A stretch of DNA of 64,000 nucleotides from Acestrorhynchus altus (GCA_034509495.1 CM067514.1:8245566-8309565); one strand, 5' to 3'. Positions 39,351-52,253 are shown, counted from the stretch's first letter. The notes: a model not told the origin generated them from the letters alone. Translations and numbers: made by a program.

Positions 39351-42300
39351 TCAGACGGGAAAAGGAGGATGTCTGTGTGTGTGTGTTGAAGAGAAACATT
39401 CAGAGTATCTGTTGAATTCTACATACTGACACACATAAACAAAGATGAAGTCTTTCAATTGAACATTGAATAGCAAAAGAGGTCCAGAAATCAGGATATA
39501 TATGTATATATATATTTGCTACTTTAATGATCTATTTATCTTCATTTTAGGGTGGAATTAAACAGGTGAATTTTAGCTGGCACCCTGGTGATGGAGGTCC
39601 TAATCTAGAGATGGGAGAAGGTGTAGGATCTGTAGAAAGAGGTAGGGTAGGGTTAGGATGTGCTGGCCTGGTTCACCTGCTTGGAGCTCAGCCTGCTCTC
39701 TGAACCCTTCATTGTATCCAGCCAGCCAGAGCTGTTAGAAACCCTATACCTGCCTTTAAGCAGAGAGTGAGGGTAGCCAAGAATTAACTGCTGCCTCATC
39801 CTGGCAGCAACAGAGGATGCTGTCTGCCTCCATTGATGGGGACTTGGATAGACAGCAAGACAGCAGGGAAGAAAAGAAAGGAGAAGGAAAAGTAGCAGGG
39901 GGGAGAAACACAGTGATCCCCTCCTTCAATACCCACCCACTTCAGTTCATGGATCAGTTTTTATAGACGTGTCTAGATCATGGTTGTATACCCCAGGCTG
40001 CCAGTATTATACACAGAGTCTGTTTCAACATATAAAGCCCCAGCTCTGTACTTCCTGCTGCAGGATGTTGTTGGTGTCGGGTGTCAGTGTCAGGTGACTG
40101 GGCATTTTAGACTTGGAGCTCTGCTCTCTGTGTGCCCTATGCCTTGGACACTCTTAAAAGATACAAGCAAAAAGATGCTTTGAGGCTTCCTGGGAAGTGC
40201 CGCCCCTTTGCATGGCTCCTTGCCAGGGTTTGGAGAGTATCTGACACTTGCCGGTGCACTCACAGGGATATTGTGTGTGGAATTGCATGTGTGCAGCAAT
40301 GAGAAGTGGTCTGGGACCAGCAGATGCTGACAGTGGGCCTGACTTTGTGAGCCACATTATTGTAATGAAAATGGAGATCCAGGCAAGACACGCTTTCCGT
40401 AAGGCACGGCATGTTTTTATTGCGCCCGGACGGAGCAGGCCTAGGGATATGATTACAGCCCTGGCTTGGCCCCGGGGGGTGAAAGCGAAACCCTAGTCCA
40501 CCTTCGGAGGCCAGGACTTTCCAAGGAGAGGCCAGAGAACAGGTGGTGACCCCAACGGCCCTGGAGTATATTATTGACCAGGGTCCAGCACCCCGATTGA
40601 TTGCTTTATTGTATTGCCATGAACCTCAGTAGCCAGAGACCTCAGGTTGACCCACAGCCGGACAGAGCTTTGCAGTGACCCTCACCTTCATGGAAGAGTT
40701 ATGTGGTTTTGACCTGCTCTTTGATGAACATAGGCTTGACCCGGTGGGCCATTGGTCGCCTGGTACCTCTCCATGTCACCTTCCCTCTGTCTCAGGCTGT
40801 AATTTAAAGGCTGCTGAGCTATTTGAGACTCCAGTGTTCGTCCTGGGCGGGACCAGGTCCTGACTCTAGACCTCATGCAGTGTTCATCATGTCACCTAGT
40901 GAGGAGGATGAGCTGAATCCTAATTAATCTTCTTCAAATTACAGCTCCACAGGAATGGATTTGTAATATCGGTTACCCAACCATGTGTTCAAAATGCTAT
41001 TTATCATGGAGAGCAATGGTGAAGGCTTTCAGCAACCCAACTCGAGTAAATGGTTGGCCATCTGGCCAAAATGGTTTACACCTCATCTTCTACATATCTG
41101 AATACATAAAGAATCTTTTCCTCACTAGAAGGTATCCTCTAGAAGCAAACAGGGAGGGTGAGGCACTGGTGATCTCTCTTTTCCCTGCTCTTTTTCTGTT
41201 TGACTCGTTGGATAAGACAGACATATCTCCTCCCTCTGGGGTTGTGACTGACAGGCAAGCTTGCTGGATCTCTCGTGCTCTACATACGCTTAGCTGTCAC
41301 TCCATCACCCTGATCAAGGCTTGCTAGACAAGCAGCTAGAAGAAGAACAACATGCTCCGAACAATAAGTGCAAACAGAAGCATCTCTCTGTCTTTCTTTC
41401 TCTCTCTCGACCCACAGTATTACCTTTGTTTTATTTGCTCATGTCTTAAGTGGCAGCTTCCCCAGGTTTCCATCAAAGCTCCTGATGTAAGGGAAGGGTG
41501 CTTTAAATGTTTGAATAACGAAATCTCGCTTTAACGATCTGAGGGTAACAGATCTAAGCTTATCTACCCTGCAATATGGTAACACACGCAAGAATACACA
41601 TCGCAGATTCCAGTTCATGTACACTCCTATTCCGCAGCGGTATCCCAGCTAGCCCGAGAATGTTATAGGAATGTTTTAGAAAGGTTCCAGGAAGGTTAGC
41701 TTGTAATGACACAGTCTTAAGACATGTGACATTATATTGGGTTGCATCACTACATTATTAGAATATTTCTTACACATTACCATACAAATATTATAAACAA
41801 TATAATGGGAATATCTGAATTTTCCAATATAACTTTCCCAATATTAAACATACAATAAATAAAAAAAAAGAAAAATATAGTGAAAAAATATTGAAAAGTT
41901 TTTAGTGTGCTTTTCAGAGATCCTTCAGTAAATATTAAACACTTTCCCAATCACTGTAGTATATCTGAAAATTGAAGACAAACTTGGCTTTATCCTTTTC
42001 TGCGTGGCTTGCTTCAGAGCAGTACCACCAGCTTCTGATAAAGGTTACACCTTTAAGATGGCAAAATCCCCGTTGTAGGGCTGCGTCTCAGCAAGGAGAT
42101 GTTTGATGTGTACTTTGAGGATTTATGCCAATATAAAGTTCCATAACAAATATTTGACAAAGAAATTAAGAATTTAAGAGATTCTCTTTTGATTCTTTAA
42201 TATTGTGTAGAATCCTAGGGGAGACCTTTCAGACTCTGTCCTTTCAGTTTTGGAGAGTCCAAAATGCCATTATTGATGTCGTAACAAAATGGGCTAAACC

Positions 42301-43559
42301 GTGGATCAGTCACTTTCTGAGTGTCTGTGATCATGCTGCTGTGTGTGGAAATCTATTCGAAGACATGGCCGAACATGAACAAACAACCTGTCGGATTCTA
42401 CGAAATGTTTCCGGACAAACACAAACACAAACAGCAACTGAACGTCATTTTTGTTCATGTTTGTTCATGTTCCTTTGGGTTCGTCCAATCAGTGTGCTCT
42501 AGGGTGAAAATGCCGTCCATGGTGAGGGAGATTTGGTGGGTTATGCTTTTTGAGTCAGTTTTCTTCTTCAAAGCTGCATTTGGAGGCCACTATGCTTTCG
42601 AAAACTGCAATGGACCAGCGTGCTGAAAAAGGTAGTGTGTGATGAGCTTTGCTTAGCCGCGTGTTGATCCTCCTGGGACTACTCTTTTCAGAGCCCTTGG
42701 AGACACCACTCAGTCTAGTCCATCATTAGCCCTCAGTGTGCCCTCAGACTCCATTGAATGACGCATCATAGAAAATCATTCATATTGGTCAGTGATCTGA
42801 TCTCTGACACTGGCTTATAGCAAGGGTGGTAGATATACAGCGTTTATTTGAAACCAGTATGCAGAAGAAGACGTGTGTGTGTGTGTGTGTGTGCAATCTG
42901 AATGTTTTACATGTGCTCCGAACATACCTGCCCAGAGAAGGGAATGTACGGCCACGCCCCCACAGCAGCGCCTCTGCTGTGTCCCTAATTACAGCTAGCC
43001 TAATGATAGGGTGGTGACAAGGCCAACAGGTGTTGCTTATGCTTGCTGTTACTCAAAACAACACCCCCACACCACCACACACACATGCAGGCATACCTCC
43101 TTCGCTTTCAGACTTTCTGACTGTTTCTCTGTCATTATCATTTTTCTCTGCACAGATAAGAAACGTGCTGTGGATGGACTTGGTATTCCACAGCTGACAG
43201 TAACCACTGATGATATACGTGTTAGTTGATGTTAGTTCTTGTGCCTGTCCCAAATGGTCTTAAGATTTATTTCATCCTGGTCAGCATCAGAGTGTCCATT
43301 ACTTTTAGACCTTTACGTTATTGGTTGCCTTTCAGTATTCTTTGTCCTTTCATCCTCAAACGTGACCCAGTCCAGCCACAGAGCTTCCCTGCCCCCTTCA
43401 AAAAAGAGCGCACCTGCCATCCCAGAGTCCACTCCAATTAGACCTCCGCAATTACAGGTCCTAAGCCAATTAGGTGCCCTCTCATCTTACACGACTCCTC
43501 CCCCCAGCACGGGGCATCTGTTAGTGGTGGACACAGGGTGGAGCCAAGCTTAGATGCAG
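39351..43559. other. Non-coding stretch
   Basis: Largely unique sequence with few repeats: a short TA run near 39498-39516, an AT-rich patch at 41700-41960 and a GT array near 42872-42893. No exon or transposon could be named. Confidence 0.45.
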
Positions 43560-43740
43560 TGGGGAGGTTGAAGTTGACACCTTTGGCCTATGCTGAACAA
43601 CCTATGCAAATATATGCTTCTGCTGGCCAAATGTATGCGTGCTGCATTTTAAAAGCACTATTTGCATAGCAGATTTAATAGCTCAGCTAATCCCTGAAAC
43701 CCTTACCTCCCAAAAGGGCCAGCTGGAAACTCTGTAACAA
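43560..43740. promoter_or_regulatory. Candidate regulatory segment with inverted octamer motifs
   Basis: ATGCAAAT at 43604-43611 and its inverse ATTTGCAT at 43660-43667, in a unique 180-base stretch. The octamer is the classical POU-domain factor site. Function is inference. Confidence 0.35.
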
Positions 43741-44166
43741 AACTGAACGAGGACTGTCACTATTTGTATTAATTCAGAATTAAGCAATCAATGTCAGACC
43801 GTGCTTATGACTGAATATTTCTGTCAGGCTCTGTTTTGCATTGCAAATATAATCTTAATTTCAGAACAAATCTTTGGCAATTCAAAGAAAATGTAAAGTT
43901 TATGCAGTAGGGGTGAGTGATATGGTAAAATCATTAAGTGAAGTTTGCATTAACCAAAACATAGCATAGTGTGTGTGTGTGTGTGTGTGTGTGCCATGTG
44001 GCCTGTTTCCCATGTTATCCTGGTATATATCTGTCCCTGCCTCCTCAACTAACCCAACCTCCACCCCAGTACTGGCACTTGTGCCGGAGTTAGAAACTCA
44101 GCAATTTCATTCACAGTGTAGCACTATATCTGGCTCCTCTCCCTCAGCTCACACACTTAAACACAT

Positions 44167-44197
<31 letters not shown>

Positions 44198-44507
44198 GCT
44201 GGCATGATGGGGATTGAGTGAAGCAGCATATAGGCCTAAGGTTGAGATTCTGTTGAGATTTTCCTTGCTTGTGATCTGGCAGGCTTGATGTTTCCTTCCA
44301 GTGCTGGAAGTGCCCTCGTCCCAGGCCCTGGCTTGTTTATCTTGCTCGCTGGCATGCTTTCTCAATGTCAAAACAATGACATCATTAATTAAGCTCCCAT
44401 TTAATGCAGGGCTCCCAGCTTCGTCAGCCTGTGCAGATTCCAGAGCTTCTTGGCAGCCTGCATGCTTCTGCTACATTCTGAGGAGAGGAGAATTTCACAT
44501 TTGCATA

Positions 44508-44511
44508 TGTA

Positions 44512-44558
<47 letters not shown>

Positions 44559-44571
44559 GCCTCTGTGTGTG

Positions 44572-44641
<70 letters not shown>
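44508..44641. repeat. Compound (TA)n and (TAGA)n microsatellite
   Basis: About 24 TA units (44508-44557) are followed after 15 bases by about 17 tetranucleotide TAGA (GATA) units (44572-44641). Confidence 0.95.
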
Positions 44642-44642
<1 letters not shown>

Positions 44643-46068
44643 GTTTTGGTTTTGGTTCAGGGTTTCTTTCCTAGGAGGGCAGAATAGGTAGTAGGTGCGC
44701 GCACATACATTGTGCACATGTAGCCAACCTGCTGTATTAGAAACACTAGGTATGGATGGATGGATGGATGCTGAGTTTGACCATAATCTTGTAGTTTATA
44801 CTAGTTTATACTGAGTGACTCAATCTGAATGGGTCCCATCAATAGCCAATGAACATAAATAAATATACAGTATATATATATATATATATATATATAGGGC
44901 AGTTTCTGCTGTAGCATATTCTGGAAATATGGAAATTCATTTGAGAAGCCAGCATCTGCCTTGTATGCAAGGTAGCCTCCAGTATGTACTGTGCTCCTGA
45001 CCTCCAGCTCTCTCTGCAGTCTGTACAGACCATGCTGACTCTTTCTTCCCACCCACAATCTCACCCAATGGTGTTTTCCACCTTTGTTCCATTTAGGTCA
45101 GTACAGATGGTGGTGCAAACAATGACAGCAGTCAGCTCTTACACTCTATGTTTAGCCTTTATCTCCAGTGTGATGTGAGGCATGCATGTTTCAGGTGGTG
45201 CTGTTCAGTTCAGTTCAGCAGGTTGAAGCTGTGCAACAAAACTACACTAAAGATGCAATCACACTGGTGCCTTTGCTTTTCACGTCACCTTAGGCGTGGC
45301 TGCGAGTGGGACCATGAATCAGCTGTGTAACCAGTTCATTATTTGGGATTAGCTGTTTGACATGGCCTGGAAGTCAAAGGACCCAAAACCAGTGTGACTG
45401 GGGATTAATACTACACAATATGTTTATATAACTAGAGGTATAGAAGATATTGACTACATACCAATTTTATTTTTTTATTTTATTATATACTACATAGTCA
45501 AACACTCATTATTAGTACACAATTGGAACACAGCCCCAGTCTTTTTTTATTCTGCTATGAAAAAGTTGAATTGGTGCATCCTTAGTGTTTGGTGTAAGTG
45601 AACACACTCTAGACGAATGCTGCATTTCCTTTTCTCACTATTGGCCCATATGCAAGCCCCCTGTTAGACTCTTATCAGCCTGCCTTGGCTGCAGCCTCGT
45701 CCACAAGTGTTGCAAGAATGGCTGTGTGTGCACTGCAGATAGGCAAACAGGAGCACCCCCCGCCTCCCAGTTTGCTCACTGTGCCTTGAACAATGCAACA
45801 CGCTAACGTACACAACGCAGCATTTTGTAACATTGTTTGAGTTCAGCTAACTCCCAGTTACCCCCTCAGGTTCATTTTGCACGATACAAGTGGAGAAACC
45901 CGCAGTCGCGGAATGTTTCTTCAAAACCCCTTTTTCTGTTCTCTTTCTTTTTTTTTCCTCCTTCTCCCTAATCCACCTGAGAGATGATGGACAGGAGTTT
46001 ATCCCTCACTCGCTGTGCACTGAATGAGCCCAGTCTTTACAACACAAGGTGTCTGCTCTGAAAAAGCC

Positions 46069-46071
<3 letters not shown>

Positions 46072-46133
<62 letters not shown>

Positions 46134-46290
46134 GCTCTATTATGCCAAAGATAACTTGGTGGGTGCAATCCTGATTTGTCTGTACTCGACCCTTGTAGCT
46201 GTTGGCACGTCCCATTGGTCTGCCTTACACACTGTACATTCCCTGGCCCCTGGGCAAGGCCATTGGAGACCCTGGGCTTGTTTTAGGAGG

Positions 46291-46342
<52 letters not shown>
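46072..46342. repeat. Two long GT arrays
   Basis: GT arrays at 46072-46132 (about 30 units) and 46296-46342 (about 23 units), 160 bases apart and in the same orientation, with a G run just after the second. Confidence 0.95.
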
Positions 46343-46346
<4 letters not shown>

Positions 46347-46690
46347 GGGGGGGGCGTCTAATCCCTGCACCCCTCATCTCTGACCCGTGCTTCCAGAGAG
46401 AGGCTTCTTTCATTGGTTTGGAGCCCATGATCCTGCAGATAATTACACAGCAATGTAAATTACAGCGAGGCAGTGCTGGACTGTGGCTCATGCTACACCT
46501 CCCTACCCCATCCCCTCCAAGCCCCCCTTCACCCAAGTCTGCATTTCACAGCTAAACACAACACACCACATCTTAGCATGAGCCCTGGACTGTGGTCGCC
46601 CTTGGATAAATTCTTAGCAGATGATACTTTCTTCAGTTTTTACTTTCATTTCTTTTCTGTTCATTTCTTTTCTTTACTTTTCTTTTCTTT

Positions 46691-46695
<5 letters not shown>

Positions 46696-46749
<54 letters not shown>

Positions 46750-46872
46750 CCATCTCCTGCTACACAGCAAGGGAAGTTCAGAGGGAAAACATCTCTGGTT
46801 AATATTTAACTGCCAGGTCCTGGGGTAAAGGGGTGGAGCGGAACGCACTGGGCAGCTGAAACTAATAGGCAG

Positions 46873-46907
<35 letters not shown>
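46696..46907. repeat. (CT)n and (CA)n microsatellites
   Basis: A CT array at 46696-46745 is preceded by TTTTC-type repeats, and a CA array lies at about 46875-46907. Confidence 0.9.
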
Positions 46908-46911
<4 letters not shown>

Positions 46912-47149
46912 TATATACATACACACAGAATACATGTTTCTGTCCTCTGAGGAATGCTCGGGTACTCATCCAGGCTCTGACCTTTTGACCTCTCTGACAC
47001 GTGATGGAGATTCCTCAGTGGTGGAAGGATGCAGTGACCTCTCACTCTTTTCTGCCTAGGTCTCTCTCTTCTCTTGCTCTCTTTCTGTGTTTTGCTCTCT
47101 CTCTCCATCTATGTTTTTGCCTATGCCTTTCTCTCTCTTTCTCCCCCCA

Positions 47150-47191
<42 letters not shown>

Positions 47192-47485
47192 CCTTTCTTG
47201 TCTCAGGTCTCCCACACACAGGTTTGTTTTCATATAGCTGGAATTTAGTTGTGTTTTTCTCTGGCTGGTTGGACCTTTTTGCATCTGTCAACAGTGGGCA
47301 AATCTCCATTTGCGGGACACACTGATGCCCTGAGCAGACCGCTCCATAACTAGGTGTAGGGGACAGTCCAAAGAATGCATTGTCTGTGTCTATTTCTCTC
47401 ACTTTCCCATCTCATTTTCCTCTGTTAGCTAGATGTTCAGCACAGCTGGGCTCCAGATGTGAGGTACATGCAATGCAAGGCATTG

Positions 47486-47569
47486 CGAGGAGGCTGCAGA
47501 TAAGAGCCGGGGCTCACAACTCCGAGCGCGCTCTGCGGCGGTTCAGCGGGACGTTGCGGTCGGTGCGAT
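47486..47569. promoter_or_regulatory. Local CpG cluster
   Basis: About 12 CpG dinucleotides within 84 bases (ccgagcgcgctctgcggcgg and following), in a window that is otherwise CpG-poor. It could mark an alternative promoter, an unmethylated enhancer or a non-coding exon. No TATA box or ORF supports a choice. Confidence 0.3.
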
Positions 47570-47974
47570 CTGAACTTTGACAGCCCATGTCATGCTTAAT
47601 GCCTCACTTCCCAAACACGGCTCTGTGAGCCTGATTTATATCTAACAGGTGCTGCTGCAGAGTGCAGGACCGAGGCTGGGACCTAGGGGCCGCAGACTGT
47701 ACTCACACTGTGGCCCTTTCATTAAAGCAGAGGCGCCCACAAGGAACAAGAGGCTCAATGTGTAGGGCTAGGTGTGAAGGATTACCTTGTAATTCCTTGA
47801 TAACTGACTTTTTATTTTTAACCTTTGTGTGAATAAAATATATTTTATGGGAACAAAATATTTATGGGGACCCTTTCGGATAAATAATAAATACTGACAC
47901 GTGCAAATAAATTCATTCACAGCTTAATCTTTTTTAAGGTAGCAAAGTATTGCCATTTCTGTCCATAGAGTATA

Positions 47975-49065
47975 CAGTGCATCCAGAAAGTATTATTCCT
48001 TATTCCAAAATGGATTAAATTAATATTCCCCATAACTCTATGCACAATACCCCACAATGGAAAAGTGAGAAACGTTTGTTTGAAATCTTTGCTAATTAAA
48101 TATAACGTACATTAGTATTCACAGCCTTTGCCATGGCACTCAAACTTGCGCTCAAGTGCATCTTGTTTCCACTGATCATCCTTCAGATGTTTCTACAGGT
48201 TGATTGGACACCTATTGGAAAATTCAGTTGATTGGACATGAAGTGGAAAGGCACGCACCTCTTTATATAAGGTCCCATAGTGGACAGTGCATGTCAGAGC
48301 ACAAACCAAGGCATTGAGTCTAAGGAATTGTCTGTAGACCTCAGAGACAGGATTGTGTAGAGACACAGATCTGGGGAAGGTACAGAAAAAGGTCTATTAC
48401 TTTGAAGGTCCCAATGAACACAGTGGCCTCCATCATCTGTTAAATGGAAGAAATTTGGAACCACCAGGGCTCTTCCTAGAGCTGGCCACCATGGTAGAAG
48501 GGCCTTAGTTTTGGAAGTGACCAAGTACCAAGTGGTCACCCTGAGAAAGGTCCAGCATTGCTCTGCGTCTCAGAAGCCACTCCTCAGGAAAAGGCACATG
48601 AGAGCCCATCTGGAGTTTGCCAAAAGGCACCTAAAGGACTTTCAGATCATGAGAAAGAAAAAGATTGAACTTTTGGGACTGAATGCCAAGCATCAGCATG
48701 CATGTCTGGAGGAAACCAGGCACTGCTCATCACCTAGCCAATACCATTCCTATAGTGAAACATGGTGGTGGCAGCATCATGTTGTGGGGATGTTTTTCTG
48801 CAGGAGATGGGTCAGGGTTGAGGGAAACATGAGACATACCTGCTGATAACCTGCTCCAGAGCACTCTGGTCCTCAGTATGTTTTCTTTTGAATTCATTTG
48901 CAAAGATTTCAAACTTTTCTGTATTTTTTGTGTTTTCTGTATTCTGCGTAGAATTTTGAGGGGAGAAATGAATTGAATCCATTGTGAAATAAGGCTTTAA
49001 CTTAACAAATGTGAATAGAAAATGTGGAAAAAGTGAAGCGCTGTGAATACTTTCTGGATGCACTG
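47975..49065 (+). mobile_element. Degenerate Tc1/mariner element bounded by inverted repeats
   Basis: The left end cagtgcatccagaaagtatt (from 47975) is the inverse complement of the right end aatactttctggatgcactg (to 49065). Both ends are flanked by TA (47973-47974 and 49066-49067), the Tc1/mariner target duplication. The 1091-base interior contains broken transposase sequence on the + strand. The outer ends match, as I remember them, a widespread fish Tc1 family. With many stops and shifts it cannot encode a full protein, so it is an inactive fossil that could only move in trans. Confidence 0.85.
48290..48850 (+). pseudogene. Tc1-type transposase remnant
   Basis: Translating the + strand in shifting frames gives a helix-turn-helix segment (TVASIICKWKKFGTTRALPR, near 48430-48480), then, in the frame open from 48511, EVTKYQVVTLRKV and RKRHMRAHLEFAKRHLKD. 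After a further shift near 48765 a GGGSIMLWG-like segment follows, typical of the Tc1 catalytic region. An in-frame stop near 48358 and at least two frameshifts break the gene. The C-terminal third with the last catalytic acidic residue was not found. Non-functional. Confidence 0.8.
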
Positions 49066-49504
49066 TATAGTAGTATAATTGTGCATGAATTGTATTTGCT
49101 AAAGGGGCATAAAATGGTCATAAACAGCTCACAAGCAGCTGGTATGCTTTTTAGAATGATTATTTTTTTCATGTCTTTTGGCCCTTGTACTTTCCCGTCT
49201 CTGCTATCGATGGACTAAAGTCTCTGAGCACATTTCCAGCCACTGCCTCTTCCCAGCTAAGCCCTGGCACACACCACAATGCAAGGATTGTCTTGAAGCG
49301 TTGATGTGCCAGCAACTTTGATGGGCTTATGTTAGTGATGTGATGACGTTTTCTGCCTCTCTCTCTCTCTTTCTCTCATTCTTTCTGTCTCACAGTTTTT
49401 TCTGTTTTCTTTTTTTTTCCCCTTTCCCTCCTCAGCTGAGCGAGGTTTTCCTTACGTCTGCCTCGACATGCTCACGGTCGGAAAAGGGCGTTTGATGTTT
49501 GTCG

Positions 49505-49750
49505 TCACTTGCTTGCGCCCCACGTCTGGGCATCTTTCAGCATCACCCTGCGGGCCACCTTGTTACACTCCTTAACAACTTGTTTTCTCTTAGTGTTTTT
49601 CTTCCACTCTTCCGCTGTTGACAGTTTCTGGTTGCGGAGCCACTCTAAAGGAACACGCGTCACCTCGCTGACTTTGTCTTGGCTTGAGAACCCAAAACAA
49701 TTGTGGGGACAAACTGCAATCTGCCTACAGACATTATTCATTGATTCCAT
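49505..49750 (-). other. Protein-like antisense ORF, identity unknown
   Basis: An 81-codon minus-strand ORF with a charged, repeat-free composition (for example EWLRNQKLSTAEEWKK then KRKQVVKECNKVARRV) and raised CpG content, unlike the repeat-driven frames elsewhere. Just past its stop, a +1 frame reads on as DKHQTPFSDREHVEAD up to a GTAAGG that could be a donor. I do not recognise a family. It may be a decayed exon or pseudogene, or simply unique non-coding DNA that happens to be open. Confidence 0.2.
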
Positions 49751-50019
49751 CTGCGTAACCTGCTGTAGGAGATTTCATACTCGTGATAACATATTTTGAT
49801 ATCAAGCATAGCAAATTTCCAAGAAAAATAAATAAATAAAAGCAACACATGAGAAATTCTGCTCTTTTCTCAGGCCTGTCCAGTTTGAAAATACACAATC
49901 TGAGAACTGAAAGGAAAACAGTGGACGGAGTTCTATAATTTGCTGCTGAAAATGGGAGGAGGGCGGATATGACCAGTGTCATTACAGCTGTCAGCTCCTC
50001 TTTTGTTTATGTTCCCAGA

Positions 50020-50780
50020 GAGAGGGAGCCTGGTTAGCCTGGCATATGCGGATGCAGAAATAGCCTGTCAGTAAGTGTGAGCACGGGTACCTAATTGGAG
50101 ATGTACTCCACTGTTGTACAAGAATAGCCAGGCATTAAGAGTTAGTGCCATCAGCAGGAATCCCTTTAATTCTCCCTGGCAGTGCTGCTAACTCCCACTT
50201 CTGGGTTATTCTTTAAAAAGAAGCGGGCTTCAAAAAGGACTGGGTTTTGGCCTTGTCCCCTCCCCTTCCCTTCTCTCTGTCTCTCTCCTCCCACCTTTCT
50301 CTCTCTCTTCCCACCACTCCACATTTGCTTCCTTCTTTTTATACATGGGGTACATTATTCCCTTTACTTTATTAACGCTTCATAATTCTTTAAAAGAGTT
50401 GGGGGTGTGTTGGGGGGCAGCAGAAAGCAGTCCTCCCTCGAGGTTTATTGTTTAAAGCACTACAGAGCTCTTTCCCAGGATAAGGGCTTCAACTAAGCAG
50501 AGAGGAATTCAGGCCAGGGCTCATAAAAGAAGTATTTGTGTACCAGAAAGATTTTCACTTTTTCTTTCCAAATCTTTGTCATTAATGACTTTAGCAAAAG
50601 TGTATGGCGAGGCAATGTCGGGGCTTCAAAGGAGCCCACTAATTATTTATCCAGGATATCCCCTGCTCTAGAATTAGAGGCCGGGTCACTATTGGCTTTC
50701 ATGCTTCTGTCTCACTCCCTCTTTTTTCCTGGTGCTGTAAAAAATCATTTCAACAGAATGGTTTCACTGGGACACCCTCT
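50020..50780. promoter_or_regulatory. Candidate conserved non-coding segments
   Basis: Two unique blocks (50020-50220 and 50440-50760) flank a CT-rich stretch, with TAATTGGAG, TTAATTCTCC, CATTAATGACTTTAGC and CACTAATTATTTATCC motifs. No coding signal. Enhancer role inferred. Confidence 0.28.
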
Positions 50781-50808
50781 AATCCCTTGTGTGTGAGAGA
50801 GTAAGAAT

Positions 50809-50810
<2 letters not shown>

Positions 50811-50855
<45 letters not shown>
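50811..50855. repeat. (GT)n microsatellite
   Basis: About 22 GT units with a GTACGCGTG end. Confidence 0.95.
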
Positions 50856-50859
<4 letters not shown>

Positions 50860-52253
50860 CGTGCCTGTGTGTACTCCTAGGCCGTGTTTACTCATACAGG
50901 ATTGTGTGTCGAGCTTGCAAGAAGTTCTTTTCTCTCCCGGCTTGTACTCTGCCCATTATATCACAGTCTTGAAGAAAGGACAGTTGTCACTGGTCACCCT
51001 CACATTTGCCGCCATCCAGAGGGATCTTATCTCCCTCCTCGGGTTTAAATGCTCAGCAAAACATAAGACTTCACCCTTTCTCCTCTTCTTGGCAGGCCCA
51101 AAGCCTTGGTGCCCAGTCCTGACCCTGGAGTATGAGTACTCTACAGAGTTTAGCTTCAACTCCAGCCCAGGTTGAGAATGAGAATGCAGAACATCTGAAT
51201 ATGAAAGCCCTGCATGTTGGATCTGAGCTCTTCAGTGTGGTAGATGTAGGACCTGAAAACTTTGGTCCACACCTAATGTCGACTCCTCCCCTGCATCGGA
51301 CTCCATAGGGTTAATGGGGATGCCTGTGCATTCTCTCCTCTTTGACATGCCCTCTTCACTTGACTCTTAAACTTGTTCTCTCTTGTGTTATGACTTGCCC
51401 ACACCTACATTTTCACAACATGTTAGTGGTTGCCTGAGGGCACCATAAAAAAGGCAGAAAAGGTACCTATGACTTTAAGAACATGCTTCTCAGGTAATTT
51501 GGCTAATTTCAGGTGCTCTCTCTCTCTCTTTCTCTTTCTCTCTCTCAGCAGTGTTTTACCAGGTGTGGGCCTGGGTCATACCTGAGGTATTTGTTTTTCA
51601 GATTAGCTGAAAAGGGGTGGGGATTAAAGGCATGCTTTCCCAGGCCCTGTTTAGCCTGCCTGACCCTGATCCCTGGGACCCAGAAAGTTCTGGGCCTCCC
51701 TGAATCGGTGACTGTTGCTTTTTGGCACAACTGGAGATAAATTTTGTTGTTGCACAGGTTCAGAAAGATTCCATTTCCATTTTTCTAAAGATGGTCTCAA
51801 AGTGGAGATGGTTTTGGAAGCAGAAAGTAGGAACACGGTATATTGTGGAATATTTACTCACCCCAGCTTGCACTGGACTAATATGTCCTTTTATTTGTTT
51901 GGCTTCTTTTATAGAGGCACCAGAATCTTTACTGACCCGGGAGTGCCTAGCCTGTAGAAATGACAGACATGGCACATTTGGGTGGTGATAATTACATTAC
52001 CCCACCTCATGTAAAACACGTGTTCCAGACTGATACTAGCTGGTCTATACGAGGTATATTTAAGCATGTGAATGTGTATATCAGTCCACAACTCACTCTT
52101 ACTCAGCACTTACTGGCTGTGGTCATCTGTGTACTGACAGCGAGGTATCCTAATGCAGTCAAACACAGGTAACTTTCTGTGGAGGTGACGAATATCAGTG
52201 CATCCTGAATGGAGCATTAATCTTTATAGAGTCAGATCATGCTGGCATGCATA

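Larger units (their letters stand above)
43741..47974. other. Non-coding stretch, microsatellites and one CpG cluster
   Basis: GT and CA arrays about 43970-43992 and 44170-44197, the TA/TAGA compound array at 44508, a TA array about 44872-44896, two GT arrays from 46072, CT and CA arrays from 46696, and a CT array about 47155-47183. The CpG cluster at 47486 is described separately. No exon recognised. Confidence 0.5.

Noticed and set aside
41630..41710. Possible dispersed repeat (gaatgttataggaatgtttt)
   Set aside because: It resembles a fish repeat with gaacgtt units, but it is short and diverged, so the assignment would be a guess.
43908..43970. Possible end of a gtgggc-type transposon (ggggtgagtgatatgg)
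   Set aside because: Only one diverged end and no partner within range; too weak to list.
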